From Chitinophaga pinensis (GTDB lineage: Bacteria > Bacteroidota > Bacteroidia > Chitinophagales > Chitinophagaceae), in assembly GCA_945872815.1 (NCBI GenBank), contig CAMCAY010000005.1, positions 20,861-84,860 on the forward strand: a stretch of DNA of 64,000 nt, in the 5' to 3' direction. Both the position numbers and the translations under genes were made by a program. Shown here one piece after another: positions 17,196 to 26,870 of this stretch. The notes under the pieces were generated by a model, which was given only the letters and a program-made list of their open reading frames with translations, did no database searches and was not told the DNA's origin. Positions within the stretch are counted from its first letter, which is position 1; each line of letters opens with the position of its first letter.

Positions 17196-19193
17196 TCAAT
17201 GATTGATGTTGGAATTGTTTTTGTTGTTTAACAACATCCACCTGGCCGTTTCATACATGGCAGAAGTAAGATTTGAAAGATGTTTTTTTATAGAATCGGT
17301 TTGCTTTTTATTAAAATCAGGATTACTTTTTCTTATTGGCACCATTTCTTCTTTGTTGATTCGAATATTTTTTCTGTAAAAATAATCATCCCCTACTGTG
17401 CCTATCCATCCGGGTGCATGATATATGATAAATGCAGCGTTGGTGCTTTTTGTCTTATCAAGCAAATCACGGCCAAGTGTTGTATTGAAATAGGGTTGTT
17501 GAATCATGCCAGCAATAGTTGGTAAAACATCAATTTGAGAAACAGGTTCCTGCCTTAACTGAGGTGTTAATAATGAAGGCGAATAAAACAGCAAGGGAAT
17601 ATGTTCATCGCTCAAACGCTGCTCTGTCCATGCATCAGGATAAATTGCAGTAGCATTTCCTTCCACACCATGATCGCCAACGAAAACAAAAATAGTGTTG
17701 TTGAAATATTTTTCTTTCTTCGCAGTTTCTATAAATTTTTTATAACAATAATCCATATATGCAAAAGCAGTGTATTCTTTCTCAGATTCAAATCCGTATT
17801 TCTTTAGATCTTCCTCATTAAGTCTTTTTCTTACAAAATCACTGTCTTCGGCAGGAATATCGTAAGGTCTGTGGTTGTCAGCTGTTTGGATGATGGCAAA
17901 AAATGGCTTCTGTCTCTTTGATAAAACCTGATTGGCTTCAAGAAACAAATTTTTATCACTAATACCCCAAACGTTCATCACGGGAGATTGGTAACTTCCC
18001 TCTTCATAAATATTAACGTCTTTGATATTTTTAATTAGTCCGCTGAAATTATTGAATTGACTTCTTCCCCCTATAAAATAATATTTTTCGTATCCTTCAA
18101 AATCATTGATGATTGTTCTTTGATTGACTGACTCTTCGTTTCTTGTAGCAAACTTACTCAATTGAACATCTGGTATTCCAGTAATGGTAGCAAATACACC
18201 TCTTGCTGTTCCGAATGTTGGGGAAAAACAATGATCAAAGAAAATTCCTTGTTTGCAAAGTTCATTGAAATAAGGAGTACTATTTAAAGGGTTTCCACTC
18301 ATAGTGCTTTTATACATACTGAAACTTTCGCAGATAACTAAAACTATATTGGGTTGACTTTCTAATGCACTACTGCCAGGTTGAATTATTCTTTGGTAAT
18401 TGTATAATTTTCTATCAGACTGATCAATGTTCAAAAAATCAGCAATTGTTTTATAATATTGTTTTGCATTATTATTAAAGTCTGGGTCTCTGAAACTTAA
18501 AGTTGTATAGAAGTTCTGCAAAGGATTTAAAGCAAGATTACTTTTAAACTCTTCGTTCAGCCTGAATGCCCTTAAAAAATCAAGTGGTTTAATTGTCAGA
18601 AAACCATAGATAAACCATGCAAAAAAAAGCAAACACAAAAAATGCCAACGTTTTCTGTAAGTGAATTTGTGAATATTGCTGTTATTATCCTCAATAACAA
18701 AATGCAATTTTTGAAACAGTCTGTTAATTAAAACTACTCCACCTGTCAATGCAAGTAAAATCCAAACAATCGGATAACTCTGCCATATCATTTGCAGGCT
18801 TTCCTTGGGATCCTCAGCAAAAATCAAAGCATCTGCATTCAATCTTGCATTGATATAGGCAAACTGTCCAAAATCGGCACCGTAGAAAAATAAAACCAAT
18901 AAAGTAATGACACCAAGGTAGGATGTCCATATTTTTTTTAATCGGTCGTTATAAAAGGGAGATAACCTTTTGAAAAAAGAAAGAAATAAAATAGGAAATA
19001 AAATTATGGAAATCCAGCGAAGATCATACTTTAAACCTAACCAAAAAGAAGGAAGAAGCTCCAAAGTTTTTATATTAAGAGGCTTGAAGCAAATAACTGT
19101 CGCTATCCTGAAAGCAGTAAATATGAACAGATAGATAAAAAACAATCTCACTATCCATTGTATCGTCTTAGATACCCGCCATTTAATAAGCAT
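17196..19193 (-). CDS. LTA synthase-like membrane phosphotransferase/sulfatase (second of a tandem pair)
   Basis: This 665-residue protein has about five N-terminal membrane helices (residues 12-205) and an extracytoplasmic alkaline-phosphatase/sulfatase domain (about 278-600). The domain opens with PNIVLVICESFSMYKS, which contains a metal-ligand glutamate. The likely nucleophile is T329 in FGTARGVFATITGIPDVQ, and the metal site FVFVGDHG follows. LtaS/EptA-type enzymes transfer phosphoglycerol or phosphoethanolamine from phospholipid to a glycan or lipid on the outer face of the inner membrane. A Gram-negative has no classical lipoteichoic acid, so the acceptor is unknown. A close paralogue lies 40 bp upstream on the same strand. 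Confidence 0.85.
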   Translation of the reverse strand: MLIKWRVSKTIQWIVRLFFIYLFIFTAFRIATVICFKPLNIKTLELLPSFWLGLKYDLRWISIILFPILFLSFFKRLSPFYNDRLKKIWTSYLGVITLLVLFFYGADFGQFAYINARLNADALIFAEDPKESLQMIWQSYPIVWILLALTGGVVLINRLFQKLHFVIEDNNSNIHKFTYRKRWHFLCLLFFAWFIYGFLTIKPLDFLRAFRLNEEFKSNLALNPLQNFYTTLSFRDPDFNNNAKQYYKTIADFLNIDQSDRKLYNYQRIIQPGSSALESQPNIVLVICESFSMYKSTMSGNPLNSTPYFNELCKQGIFFDHCFSPTFGTARGVFATITGIPDVQLSKFATRNEESVNQRTIINDFEGYEKYYFIGGRSQFNNFSGLIKNIKDVNIYEEGSYQSPVMNVWGISDKNLFLEANQVLSKRQKPFFAIIQTADNHRPYDIPAEDSDFVRKRLNEEDLKKYGFESEKEYTAFAYMDYCYKKFIETAKKEKYFNNTIFVFVGDHGVEGNATAIYPDAWTEQRLSDEHIPLLFYSPSLLTPQLRQEPVSQIDVLPTIAGMIQQPYFNTTLGRDLLDKTKSTNAAFIIYHAPGWIGTVGDDYFYRKNIRINKEEMVPIRKSNPDFNKKQTDSIKKHLSNLTSAMYETARWMLLNNKNNSNINH

Positions 19194-19233
19194 CTGTAAA
19201 AATTTAAATTATCAACAATGCAATGTTACTGTA

Positions 19234-21216
19234 TTATTGAATCTTTTTATTGTTCAACAACATAAATTTGGCTGTTTCATACCAAGCGTCTGTCATTATA
19301 GCCATTTTTTCTTTTAAGCTTTTTGTTTCAGAATTAATCGGCACCGTGTTATTGTTCTCCACTGAAACAAATTGCTTTTTCCCAGTTTTTAATCCCTGAA
19401 CATAATAATATTGATTGCTTACTAATCCAATAGTCAACAAGTCGGGATCTGCAATAAAAGCATATCTTTCTTTTTTAGAAGTAGTATCAAATAAATTTCG
19501 ACCAAATGCATTGTTGTTGTATGAATGTCTGGCCAAAGAAGCTACAGAAGGCATTATATCAACTTGTGAACAAACATTTTTAATGCGGATAGGCTTTAAG
19601 ATTGAAGGCGCGTAAAAAAGCAAAGGCACATGCTCGGCCAATATACCCTGTTTTGTAAAACTTTCCGGAAACATATTTGCGGCGTTTCCCCTTAAACCAT
19701 GATCACCGACAAAAACAAAAATTGTATTATTAAAATAAGGTTCTTTTTCAGCGGCTTGGATAAATTTTTTAAAATTAAAATCGGCATAGCGGAATGCATT
19801 CAATTGTCCATTATCATCAAATCCATATTTGTTAAGTGTATCCTCAGGTAAAGTAATTTTAGAAAATTCGTTTAAATCTTCCTCAGGAATTGTATATGGC
19901 CTGTGATTATCTGCAGTTTGAATAACTGCAAAAAAAGGACTTTTTTGTTTTGCTAAAATTTTACTGGATTCCAGAAATAAATTTTTATCGCTGATACCCC
20001 ATACATCTGCCCTACCGGAAGAAAAATTCTCCTGTTCGTAAATGTGCAAATCCTGAATATTATTTTTCAACAAACCTCTAATGTTTGCCCAAGTTGTACT
20101 TCCTCCTAAAAAATAAAACTTTTCGTAATCATTGAAATCATTCATAATTGTATGCTGATCAACTGCAGAAGGATTCCTGCTGGATGTTGTTGGTTGCTGC
20201 ACATCGGGTATACCCGTTATAGTGGCCCATACTCCTCTGGCCGTTCCGAATGCAGGAGTAAAGCACCTTTCAAAAAATACTCCCTTATTACATAGTTCGT
20301 TAAAAAAAGGAGTCGAATTTAACTTATTACCAAACATGGAGCTTTTATAGGCGCTAAAGCTTTCACATATCACTACTACAATATTAGGTTTTAAAGAACC
20401 CGAATCTTTAAAAGATATATTTCGCCTGAAATTCAACAGGTTACTATCAACATCAGAAACGTCAAGATAATCAGCCATCAAGGGATAAGACATTCTGACT
20501 TTATTAATATTATATTGTACAGCCCTGAATTGTAATGAGCTGAAAAAACTCTGAAATGGATTCAATGCGGCATTCGCTTTGAAATTATCCGAAAATAAAA
20601 ATGCATCGCTCCATCTTAAAGGATACTGATCCATTTTTCCAAAAGTAAACCCCGATAATAATAGCACGAAAGTCACATATTGAACTGTTCTTCTTGTACC
20701 TTTTAATGAATTCGTGACTTTTTGATTTACTGAATGAAGCAATTTTTTATTGATTACATTAAATAACCACAATAGTAGAAAAATTAAAATAGCTATTTTT
20801 ATCACAGGGTAAGTTTGCCACACCATTGCTCCTGAAATATTTGCGTCGGCAAGAAAATTCAAAACAGAAGCATTCAATCTTTGCTTTAAATAATCATAGT
20901 GATAAAAATCTGTAGCATAAACAATCATTGTGATAAGAAAAAGCAAAGAAAGAATATTTGTCCACCATCTAATTGCTTTGTTATTTTCAAATGGATTAAA
21001 TGTTGAAATGGAACAAATTAACAACATTGAAAGACCCAGAATAGAAAGAGATCTTGCATCAAATCTTAGTCCAAGTAAAAATGCAGAACCACTAAAAGGT
21101 CGGTTAATATCTTTGTAATAAAAGAAGAAAAAAAATCTGTACAAAGTCATGAAAAACAGAAACAGTATTATAATACTCAGGATCCAGCGAATTGTTTTAG
21201 GAATCGTGTTTATCAT
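19234..21216 (-). CDS. LTA synthase-like membrane phosphotransferase/sulfatase (first of a tandem pair)
   Basis: These 660 residues have the same architecture as the downstream gene: five N-terminal helices, a periplasmic sulfatase-fold domain starting at KPNIVVVICESFSAYKS, the likely nucleophile T325 in FGTARGVWATITGIPDVQ, and FVFVGDHGLRGNA. The pair clearly arose by gene duplication. The order of motifs is identical and both have the unusual long extension ending in AxWYETAxxMLLNNK. Differences at the site (KSSMFG here, KSTMSG in the partner, and SRNPSAVDQ against ATRNEESVNQ) suggest separate acceptors. A TAATTTTG element lies 18 nt upstream, so both genes are probably read from one promoter. 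Confidence 0.85.
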   Translation of the reverse strand: MINTIPKTIRWILSIIILFLFFMTLYRFFFFFYYKDINRPFSGSAFLLGLRFDARSLSILGLSMLLICSISTFNPFENNKAIRWWTNILSLLFLITMIVYATDFYHYDYLKQRLNASVLNFLADANISGAMVWQTYPVIKIAILIFLLLWLFNVINKKLLHSVNQKVTNSLKGTRRTVQYVTFVLLLSGFTFGKMDQYPLRWSDAFLFSDNFKANAALNPFQSFFSSLQFRAVQYNINKVRMSYPLMADYLDVSDVDSNLLNFRRNISFKDSGSLKPNIVVVICESFSAYKSSMFGNKLNSTPFFNELCNKGVFFERCFTPAFGTARGVWATITGIPDVQQPTTSSRNPSAVDQHTIMNDFNDYEKFYFLGGSTTWANIRGLLKNNIQDLHIYEQENFSSGRADVWGISDKNLFLESSKILAKQKSPFFAVIQTADNHRPYTIPEEDLNEFSKITLPEDTLNKYGFDDNGQLNAFRYADFNFKKFIQAAEKEPYFNNTIFVFVGDHGLRGNAANMFPESFTKQGILAEHVPLLFYAPSILKPIRIKNVCSQVDIMPSVASLARHSYNNNAFGRNLFDTTSKKERYAFIADPDLLTIGLVSNQYYYVQGLKTGKKQFVSVENNNTVPINSETKSLKEKMAIMTDAWYETAKFMLLNNKKIQ

Positions 21217-21234
21217 TAATTTGTTTTATGATTG

Positions 21235-21242
21235 CAAAATTA
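21235..21242 (-). promoter_or_regulatory. -7 element of the LTA-synthase-like pair
   Basis: The minus strand reads TAATTTTG, an exact TAnnTTTG match, 18 nt before the first gene of the pair. Confidence 0.45.
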
Positions 21243-21404
21243 GATTAAAATAAATTGATTCCCTTATTCATAACAACTGGAATAAGTTGAATGGTTATTT
21301 TAAATTGCTTATTGACAATGAATTAGATTTAATATTGTTTGAAAACCGTTTGTGTTATTATCTAAAAAAAATAACAATTTTAACATATCTTACGTTATAA
21401 TTTT

Positions 21405-21968
21405 ATGGTTTTAAGCGAAAAACTAGATAAAAGTCTTTTTGAACTGATTAATGGCGATTGGCACAATAACTTTTTTGACTATTGTTTGCCTTTGGTCAGA
21501 AGCCCGCAATTGTGGATACCTCTTTATTTATTTTTGTTGATTTTCGTCAGTATAAATATGAAAGAAAATAAATGGTGGTGGATTTTATTTTTTGGGATCT
21601 TACCTGTTTTTACTGACTTTATAAGCAGCGATCTGATTAAAGAACATTTTTACAGATTAAGGCCATGCAACGATCCAAATATGAATGATTCAGTTAGATT
21701 TCTATTAAGTTACAAACCTCAAAGTTCAAGTTTCACTTCTTCACATGCCACCAATCATTTTGCACTGGCAGCATTTTTCTATTTTACTTTGAAAAAATAT
21801 TTCAATAAATGGGGATTGCTATTTTTCTGCTGGGCATTTATGATTTGTTATGCTCAGGTATATGTTGGCGTTCACTATCCTTTTGATGTTATATGCGGTG
21901 GCATCATCGGTTTCTCAATCGGATATGGATTTGCCCGATTTTTTAATTTAAAATTTCAACAGGTCTGA
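21405..21968 (+). CDS. PAP2-family membrane phosphatase
   Basis: This 187-residue membrane protein has about five helices and the three PAP2 phosphatase motifs: KEHFYRLRPCND (K-x6-RP), SSFTSSHATNHF (a PSGH-like box with the catalytic histidine), and YVGVHYPFDVICGG (the H-x3-D box). Such enzymes dephosphorylate undecaprenyl diphosphate, phosphatidic acid or phosphatidylglycerophosphate. It is divergent from the LTA-synthase-like pair, with 188 bp between them, so a joint envelope role is plausible but unproven. The CNNM-type gene starts 3 bp after its stop and is almost certainly cotranscribed. Confidence 0.88.
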   Translation: MVLSEKLDKSLFELINGDWHNNFFDYCLPLVRSPQLWIPLYLFLLIFVSINMKENKWWWILFFGILPVFTDFISSDLIKEHFYRLRPCNDPNMNDSVRFLLSYKPQSSSFTSSHATNHFALAAFFYFTLKKYFNKWGLLFFCWAFMICYAQVYVGVHYPFDVICGGIIGFSIGYGFARFFNLKFQQV

Positions 21969-21971
21969 TTT

Positions 21972-23270
21972 ATGGAAATATTTATTTTACTGTTACTTAT
22001 ATTCACCAATGCATTGTTTGTAATGAGTGAAATTGCACTGATTAGTGCTCGAAGAACTCGCATGGAAAGTTTGGGCAATAAGGGAGATCAAAAAGCCAAA
22101 GCCGCTCTTATACTCATTGATAATCCGGAGAAATTTTTAAGCACCGCGCAAATAGGAATTACCCTTATTGCAATTTTGACAGGAGTTTATTCCGGCGAAA
22201 AATTTGGAAAAGAATTAAAACCTTTTGTAGAAAACATTTCTCTTTTACAGCCTTATGCAGAAACGATATCAACCACAGTTGTTGTTATAATAGTAACATT
22301 CCTTTCCATTATTTTCGGCGAATTGATACCTAAAAAACTAGGACTAGTTCGTGCTGAAAAAATTGCCCGACTGGTAGCAGGACCCATGAACCTGCTTTCT
22401 TCGGCCGTGTACCCATTTGTCTGGATGCTCTCCGGAATCACAAACCTTATTTTTAAAGTTTTCAATATTCAAAAACCTACGGACAATGCAGTAACGGAAG
22501 AAGAAATAAAAGCGATGATTTCAGAAGGAAGCGAACATGGTTCCATTGATGAAGATGAAAAAGAAATTATTGAAAGAGTTTTTCATTTAGGTGATCGCAA
22601 CATCACTTCTTTGATGACACATAGAACTGATATTATTTGGTTAGATATCAATGATACAGTAAAAGATGTCAAATCAAAACTACATGAAATTGTATTTAGC
22701 ACTTATCCGGTTTGTGACAAAACCATTGATGAAATAAAAGGCTTGGTATATGTAAAAGATTTGTTGAAAGCTCCAGATGATGCAAAGTTGGTAACTATTT
22801 TTAAGCCTGCATTATTTGTTCCAGAAAACAACAAAGCTTATCAGTTGCTCGAAAAAATAAAATCCTCTAAAATACACACATGTTTTATCGTCAATGAATA
22901 CGGCACTTTAGAAGGAATGATTACATTGAATGATATCATGGAAGCAATTGTAGGAGATGTACCTCATGCCGGTCAGGATGAATACGAGATTGTTAAAAGA
23001 GAAGATGGGAGTTTCCTGGTGGATGCATTCGTACAATTCTATGATTTTTTAAGTTACTTCGAAAAAGCGGATTGGATGAATGAAATTGAACATGAGTTTG
23101 ACACACTTGCTGGATTTGTATTGCATCAATTGGAACATATACCTGTTACCGGAGAGAAATTCGAATGGAGAGACTTTAATTTTGAAATTATCGATATGGA
23201 TGGGCAAAGAATCGATAAGATTTTGGTTAAAATTTCCAACGAATTAAAAGAAGAACTTTCTGAAAATTAA
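21972..23270 (+). CDS. CNNM/CorC-type DUF21-CBS membrane protein (HlyC family)
   Basis: The 432 residues are organised as a DUF21/CNNM transmembrane domain (about 1-190, starting MEIFILLLLIFTNALFVMSE), two CBS motifs (about 205-330, with MTHRTDIIWLDIN and FIVNEYGTLEGMITLNDIMEAIVG) and a C-terminal CorC_HlyC domain (about 345-425). The family is annotated as hemolysin-like, but the best understood members handle magnesium or cobalt efflux, so a transport role is more likely than hemolysis. It is coupled to the PAP2 gene by a 3-bp gap and overlaps the convergent DUF6702 gene by 4 bp. Confidence 0.9.
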   Translation: MEIFILLLLIFTNALFVMSEIALISARRTRMESLGNKGDQKAKAALILIDNPEKFLSTAQIGITLIAILTGVYSGEKFGKELKPFVENISLLQPYAETISTTVVVIIVTFLSIIFGELIPKKLGLVRAEKIARLVAGPMNLLSSAVYPFVWMLSGITNLIFKVFNIQKPTDNAVTEEEIKAMISEGSEHGSIDEDEKEIIERVFHLGDRNITSLMTHRTDIIWLDINDTVKDVKSKLHEIVFSTYPVCDKTIDEIKGLVYVKDLLKAPDDAKLVTIFKPALFVPENNKAYQLLEKIKSSKIHTCFIVNEYGTLEGMITLNDIMEAIVGDVPHAGQDEYEIVKREDGSFLVDAFVQFYDFLSYFEKADWMNEIEHEFDTLAGFVLHQLEHIPVTGEKFEWRDFNFEIIDMDGQRIDKILVKISNELKEELSEN

Positions 23271-23773
23271 AATTCAAAAACAGCCTTATCCTCTGGATTA
23301 TTGAGTTTCAAACTTTTTCTTTTATTGTTTACTATAGTATGTATGATGCTGATTTGTTCAGATTTGTACTCGTATAGTATGTTATCTTGTACAACTATTT
23401 TTTTGAACGCTTTCACATCATCAACCTGAAAATAGCTTTCAATAGATTCATCTGCTTGTTCATATCCGACAAAATGCAATTGTTTGAAAACACCATCAAT
23501 ATTGATGTTTAGATGATTTGAAATATATTTTTCTACGAGTTGATTCATGTTTTTTTTGTCAGTTGATTTTATCAAATCAACCTTCATCGAACTTGACTTT
23601 CTTAAAATTGTTTCAAAATCATTGGTAAAAATCCGACAACTAATTTCAAGTGTATTCTCCTTTGAATTGTGTTCTATTTCTGTTACACTCACATATATAG
23701 GATGTTTTCCACCATTAAAAAAAAGAATGAAAACTAAAATCGGAATAATATAATGTTTAAATATAGAAGGCAT
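23267..23773 (-). CDS. DUF6702 family protein
   Basis: A 168-residue secreted or membrane-anchored protein whose N-terminal hydrophobic stretch (IFKHYIIPILVFILFF) acts as a signal anchor. It is followed by HPIYVSVTEIEHNSKENTLEI, the recognisable start of the DUF6702 family of Bacteroidetes. The function is unknown. Family members commonly sit beside a HupE/UreJ-like gene and an M1 peptidase gene, and that is the arrangement here: the HupE-like gene starts 82 bp away on the other strand. The 3' end overlaps the CNNM gene by 4 bp. Confidence 0.75.
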   Translation of the reverse strand: MPSIFKHYIIPILVFILFFNGGKHPIYVSVTEIEHNSKENTLEISCRIFTNDFETILRKSSSMKVDLIKSTDKKNMNQLVEKYISNHLNINIDGVFKQLHFVGYEQADESIESYFQVDDVKAFKKIVVQDNILYEYKSEQISIIHTIVNNKRKSLKLNNPEDKAVFEF

Positions 23774-23854
23774 AGAATTGATTTGTTAATTAGCAAATAG
23801 ATTCTGAAATTTATAAAACAAAATTACAGGATCACAATCAAGCAATATTCATAA

Positions 23855-24433
23855 ATGGAAGATTTCGCTTTTTATTTTCAATTTGGCTGGAACCATATCA
23901 TAAGTACAGAAGCATTGGACCATTTATTGTTTATTACTGCACTCACCTCTTTGTATCAGATACGCCAGTGGAAACAAGTGCTGATACTCATAACTGCTTT
24001 TACCATTGGACATACACTTACCCTTGTTTTAAGTTCAATGAATATCACAAGAATAAACAGTCATTTTATAGAATTCATTATTCCATTGACCATTCTTTTC
24101 ACAGGAATATTTAATCTAGTTCAAAAAGACGATAACAAAAGAAATATTAAACTAAACTACCTGCTTGCTCTTTTATTTGGTTTGATTCATGGCTTGGGTT
24201 TTGCGAACACAATCCAATTTATGCTGTCCTCCCAACAAACCATCTTCGTTCCATTGTTAAGTTTCAACATTGGAATTGAAGCAGGACAAGTAATTGTTGT
24301 ATTATGTTTGCTATTTACAGAAATAGTCATTTCTGATATTATTGGAATAAAGCACAAATGGTGGACAAAAATATTATCGGTTTCAAGTGCAATTCTAGCG
24401 ATTTTTATGTGTGTTCAAAGATGGCCTTTTTAA
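23855..24433 (+). CDS. HupE/UreJ-like membrane protein
   Basis: A 192-residue polytopic protein with five or six helices. The patterns HIISTEALDHLLFITAL, TAFTIGHTLTLVLSS and LFGLIHGLGFA contain the histidines and glycines conserved in the HupE/UreJ_2 family, which includes nickel/cobalt-uptake-linked proteins. No urease or hydrogenase gene is nearby, so nickel import cannot be claimed here. It is read with the M1 peptidase gene 47 bp downstream, and a DUF6702 gene is divergent upstream. Confidence 0.8.
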   Translation: MEDFAFYFQFGWNHIISTEALDHLLFITALTSLYQIRQWKQVLILITAFTIGHTLTLVLSSMNITRINSHFIEFIIPLTILFTGIFNLVQKDDNKRNIKLNYLLALLFGLIHGLGFANTIQFMLSSQQTIFVPLLSFNIGIEAGQVIVVLCLLFTEIVISDIIGIKHKWWTKILSVSSAILAIFMCVQRWPF

Positions 24434-24480
24434 TGAAAAATGCACAGTTTTAATTACATTTACACCCTTATTTAATTGAT

Positions 24481-26853
24481 ATGAGGAAATTAATATTTTC
24501 ATTTGTAAGCTGGGTAATGTTTATCAATACTCATGCGCAGGATATAAAAAACAATCCGGGTAGCAATCATGGTAACCGTTTTGAACAACTAGGAACCATC
24601 TTGCCCACGCCCAATGAATTCAGAACCGCAAGTGGTGCTCCCGGATCAAAATATTGGCAACAAAGATGCGATTACAATATTGTATGCGAGCTCGATGAAC
24701 CCAATCGTGTATTGAAAGGCAAAGAGACCTTAACCTATTTCAACAATTCTCCTGATGCATTAAATTATCTTTGGCTGCAATTGGATGAAAATCAGCATAG
24801 CTCAAAAAACAATTCGGGTTACGAAAGCAGTAATGGAATGCCTCAGCAGTTAACTGAGCAGGATATCGTCAGGATGAAAGGAGAAATGGACAAAGAGTAC
24901 GGCGACAATATTGTAAAAGTGACAACTTCCTTGGGTACACCCTTAAAATATACCATCATTAAAACGATGATGAGAGTAGAACTTCCAACAACTTTACAAT
25001 CAGGGAGTAAATTTATTTTCAACATTGAATGGAATTACAATATCATTGAAAGAACCAAATTTGGCGGAAGAGGTGGTTACGAATATTTTTCAGAAGATGG
25101 CAACGATATATTTACAATGACACAGTGGTTTCCTAGATTGTGTGTTTACAGCGATTTTCAAGGCTGGCAAAACCATCAGTTTGCAGGATCAGGTGAATTC
25201 GCTTTGATTTTTGGAAATTACCGTGTTTCAATGACAGTTCCTGCTGATCATGTTGTAATGGCTACAGGCCAGTGTGAAAATTACCAACAAGTACTTTCAT
25301 CTGCACAATTCAAAAGATGGAATGTAGCACAAAAAGCTAAAGAGCCCACTCAAATTGTAACCCTAACAGAAGCAACTACACGCGAAAAAGAAAAATCCAA
25401 AGAAAAGAAAACATGGATTTTCAAGGCTGAGAATGTTCGCGATTTTGCATGGGGAAGCAGCAGGAAATTTGTTTGGGATGCAATGCCCGTTTTTATTGAA
25501 GGCAAGAAAGTGATGTGTATGAGCGCCTATGGAAAAGAGGCCTACAATCTTTATAGTAAATACAGTACCAAAGTTATTGCACATACGATTAAATCATATT
25601 CTAAATTCACTATTCCCTATCCCTATCCTGTTGCGCAAAGCATTGAAGCAGCTAACGGTATGGAATACCCGATGATTTGTTTTAATTATGGACGTTGCGA
25701 AAAAGATGGAACTTACAGTGAAGGAACTAAAAATGGAATGCTTGGGGTGGTTATTCATGAAGTGGGTCATAATTTTTTTCCGATGATAATAAACAGTGAT
25801 GAAAGGCAATGGACATGGATGGATGAAGGACTTAATACTTATGTAGAATATTTGACTGAAGAATTATGGGACAACAAATTTCCTGTTGGAAGAGGACCAG
25901 CTTATAAAATTGTTGACTACATGAAGTTGCCCAAAGATCAGTTGGAGCCTATCATGACAAATAGTGAAAATATCCTACAATTTGGACCAAATGCTTATGC
26001 TAAACCTGCTACAGGTTTAAATATTTTGAGAGAAACTATTATGGGAAGAGAGAACTTTGACTACGCTTTTAAAGAATATTGCAAAAGATGGGCTTTCAAA
26101 CATCCGACACCGGCAGATTTTTTTCGTACCATGGAAGATGCCAGTGCAGAAGACCTCGATTGGTTTTGGAGAGGCTGGTTCTATAATACCGATCCTGTTG
26201 ATATTTCATTGGATAGTGTAAAATGGTCAGTGGTAAACAAAGATGCTACCGAACCTTCAACTACAGAAGCAAAAACCACGACTATTCCTGTAGCCAAACC
26301 CATTCAAAACAGTTATGATGACATTTCAAAAATCAGAAACAGAGAAGATAAAAATATCGTATTTGCTACAGATGCTGATACTAGTTTAAGAGACTTTTAC
26401 TGGAGATATGACAGAGGCCTGGTAAAGATTGACACCAATGCATTTGTAATTACCACTCCTGCATCAACAAATGAGAACTCATACTCTACCGAAGACAAAA
26501 TAAAAATAGCCGGTGAGAAAAGATTATATGAATTGTCGTTCAGCAATAAGGGTGGATTAGTAATGCCCATTATTTTGGAATGGACATTTAAGGATGGTAG
26601 TAAGGAAGTAAGCAGAATAGGTGTGAATGTTTGGAGAAAAAATGAAAACAAAGTTGTCAAAACATTCCTTAAAGAAAAAGAAGTTGTATCTGTAAAACTT
26701 GATCCATACAGGGAAACAGCCGATATTGACGAAAAAAATAACCAGTGGCCAATCATGCAGGAGCCCAGTAAGTTCAAACTATTTAAAGCAAAATCAAATT
26801 CACCAAGAGGAAGCTCAGGAGGTAGAAATCCAATGCAAAAAGAAATTCAGTAA
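24481..26853 (+). CDS. M1-family metallopeptidase
   Basis: The 790 residues start with a signal peptide (MRKLIFSFVSWVMFINTHAQ) and continue with the beta-rich N-terminal domain of aminopeptidase-N-like enzymes. The zinc site is complete: H426-E427-x-x-H430 in HEVGHNFFP and E449 in TWMDEGLNTYVEY, with exactly 18 residues between H430 and E449. The exopeptidase-type GxMEN motif is replaced by NGMEYPM. The C-terminal 200 residues are a beta domain with a Lys/Thr-rich linker near 595. It is a periplasmic or surface peptidase. Its substrate is unknown. Confidence 0.93.
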   Translation: MRKLIFSFVSWVMFINTHAQDIKNNPGSNHGNRFEQLGTILPTPNEFRTASGAPGSKYWQQRCDYNIVCELDEPNRVLKGKETLTYFNNSPDALNYLWLQLDENQHSSKNNSGYESSNGMPQQLTEQDIVRMKGEMDKEYGDNIVKVTTSLGTPLKYTIIKTMMRVELPTTLQSGSKFIFNIEWNYNIIERTKFGGRGGYEYFSEDGNDIFTMTQWFPRLCVYSDFQGWQNHQFAGSGEFALIFGNYRVSMTVPADHVVMATGQCENYQQVLSSAQFKRWNVAQKAKEPTQIVTLTEATTREKEKSKEKKTWIFKAENVRDFAWGSSRKFVWDAMPVFIEGKKVMCMSAYGKEAYNLYSKYSTKVIAHTIKSYSKFTIPYPYPVAQSIEAANGMEYPMICFNYGRCEKDGTYSEGTKNGMLGVVIHEVGHNFFPMIINSDERQWTWMDEGLNTYVEYLTEELWDNKFPVGRGPAYKIVDYMKLPKDQLEPIMTNSENILQFGPNAYAKPATGLNILRETIMGRENFDYAFKEYCKRWAFKHPTPADFFRTMEDASAEDLDWFWRGWFYNTDPVDISLDSVKWSVVNKDATEPSTTEAKTTTIPVAKPIQNSYDDISKIRNREDKNIVFATDADTSLRDFYWRYDRGLVKIDTNAFVITTPASTNENSYSTEDKIKIAGEKRLYELSFSNKGGLVMPIILEWTFKDGSKEVSRIGVNVWRKNENKVVKTFLKEKEVVSVKLDPYRETADIDEKNNQWPIMQEPSKFKLFKAKSNSPRGSSGGRNPMQKEIQ

Positions 26854-26870
26854 TTCGACTTATGTTATAA

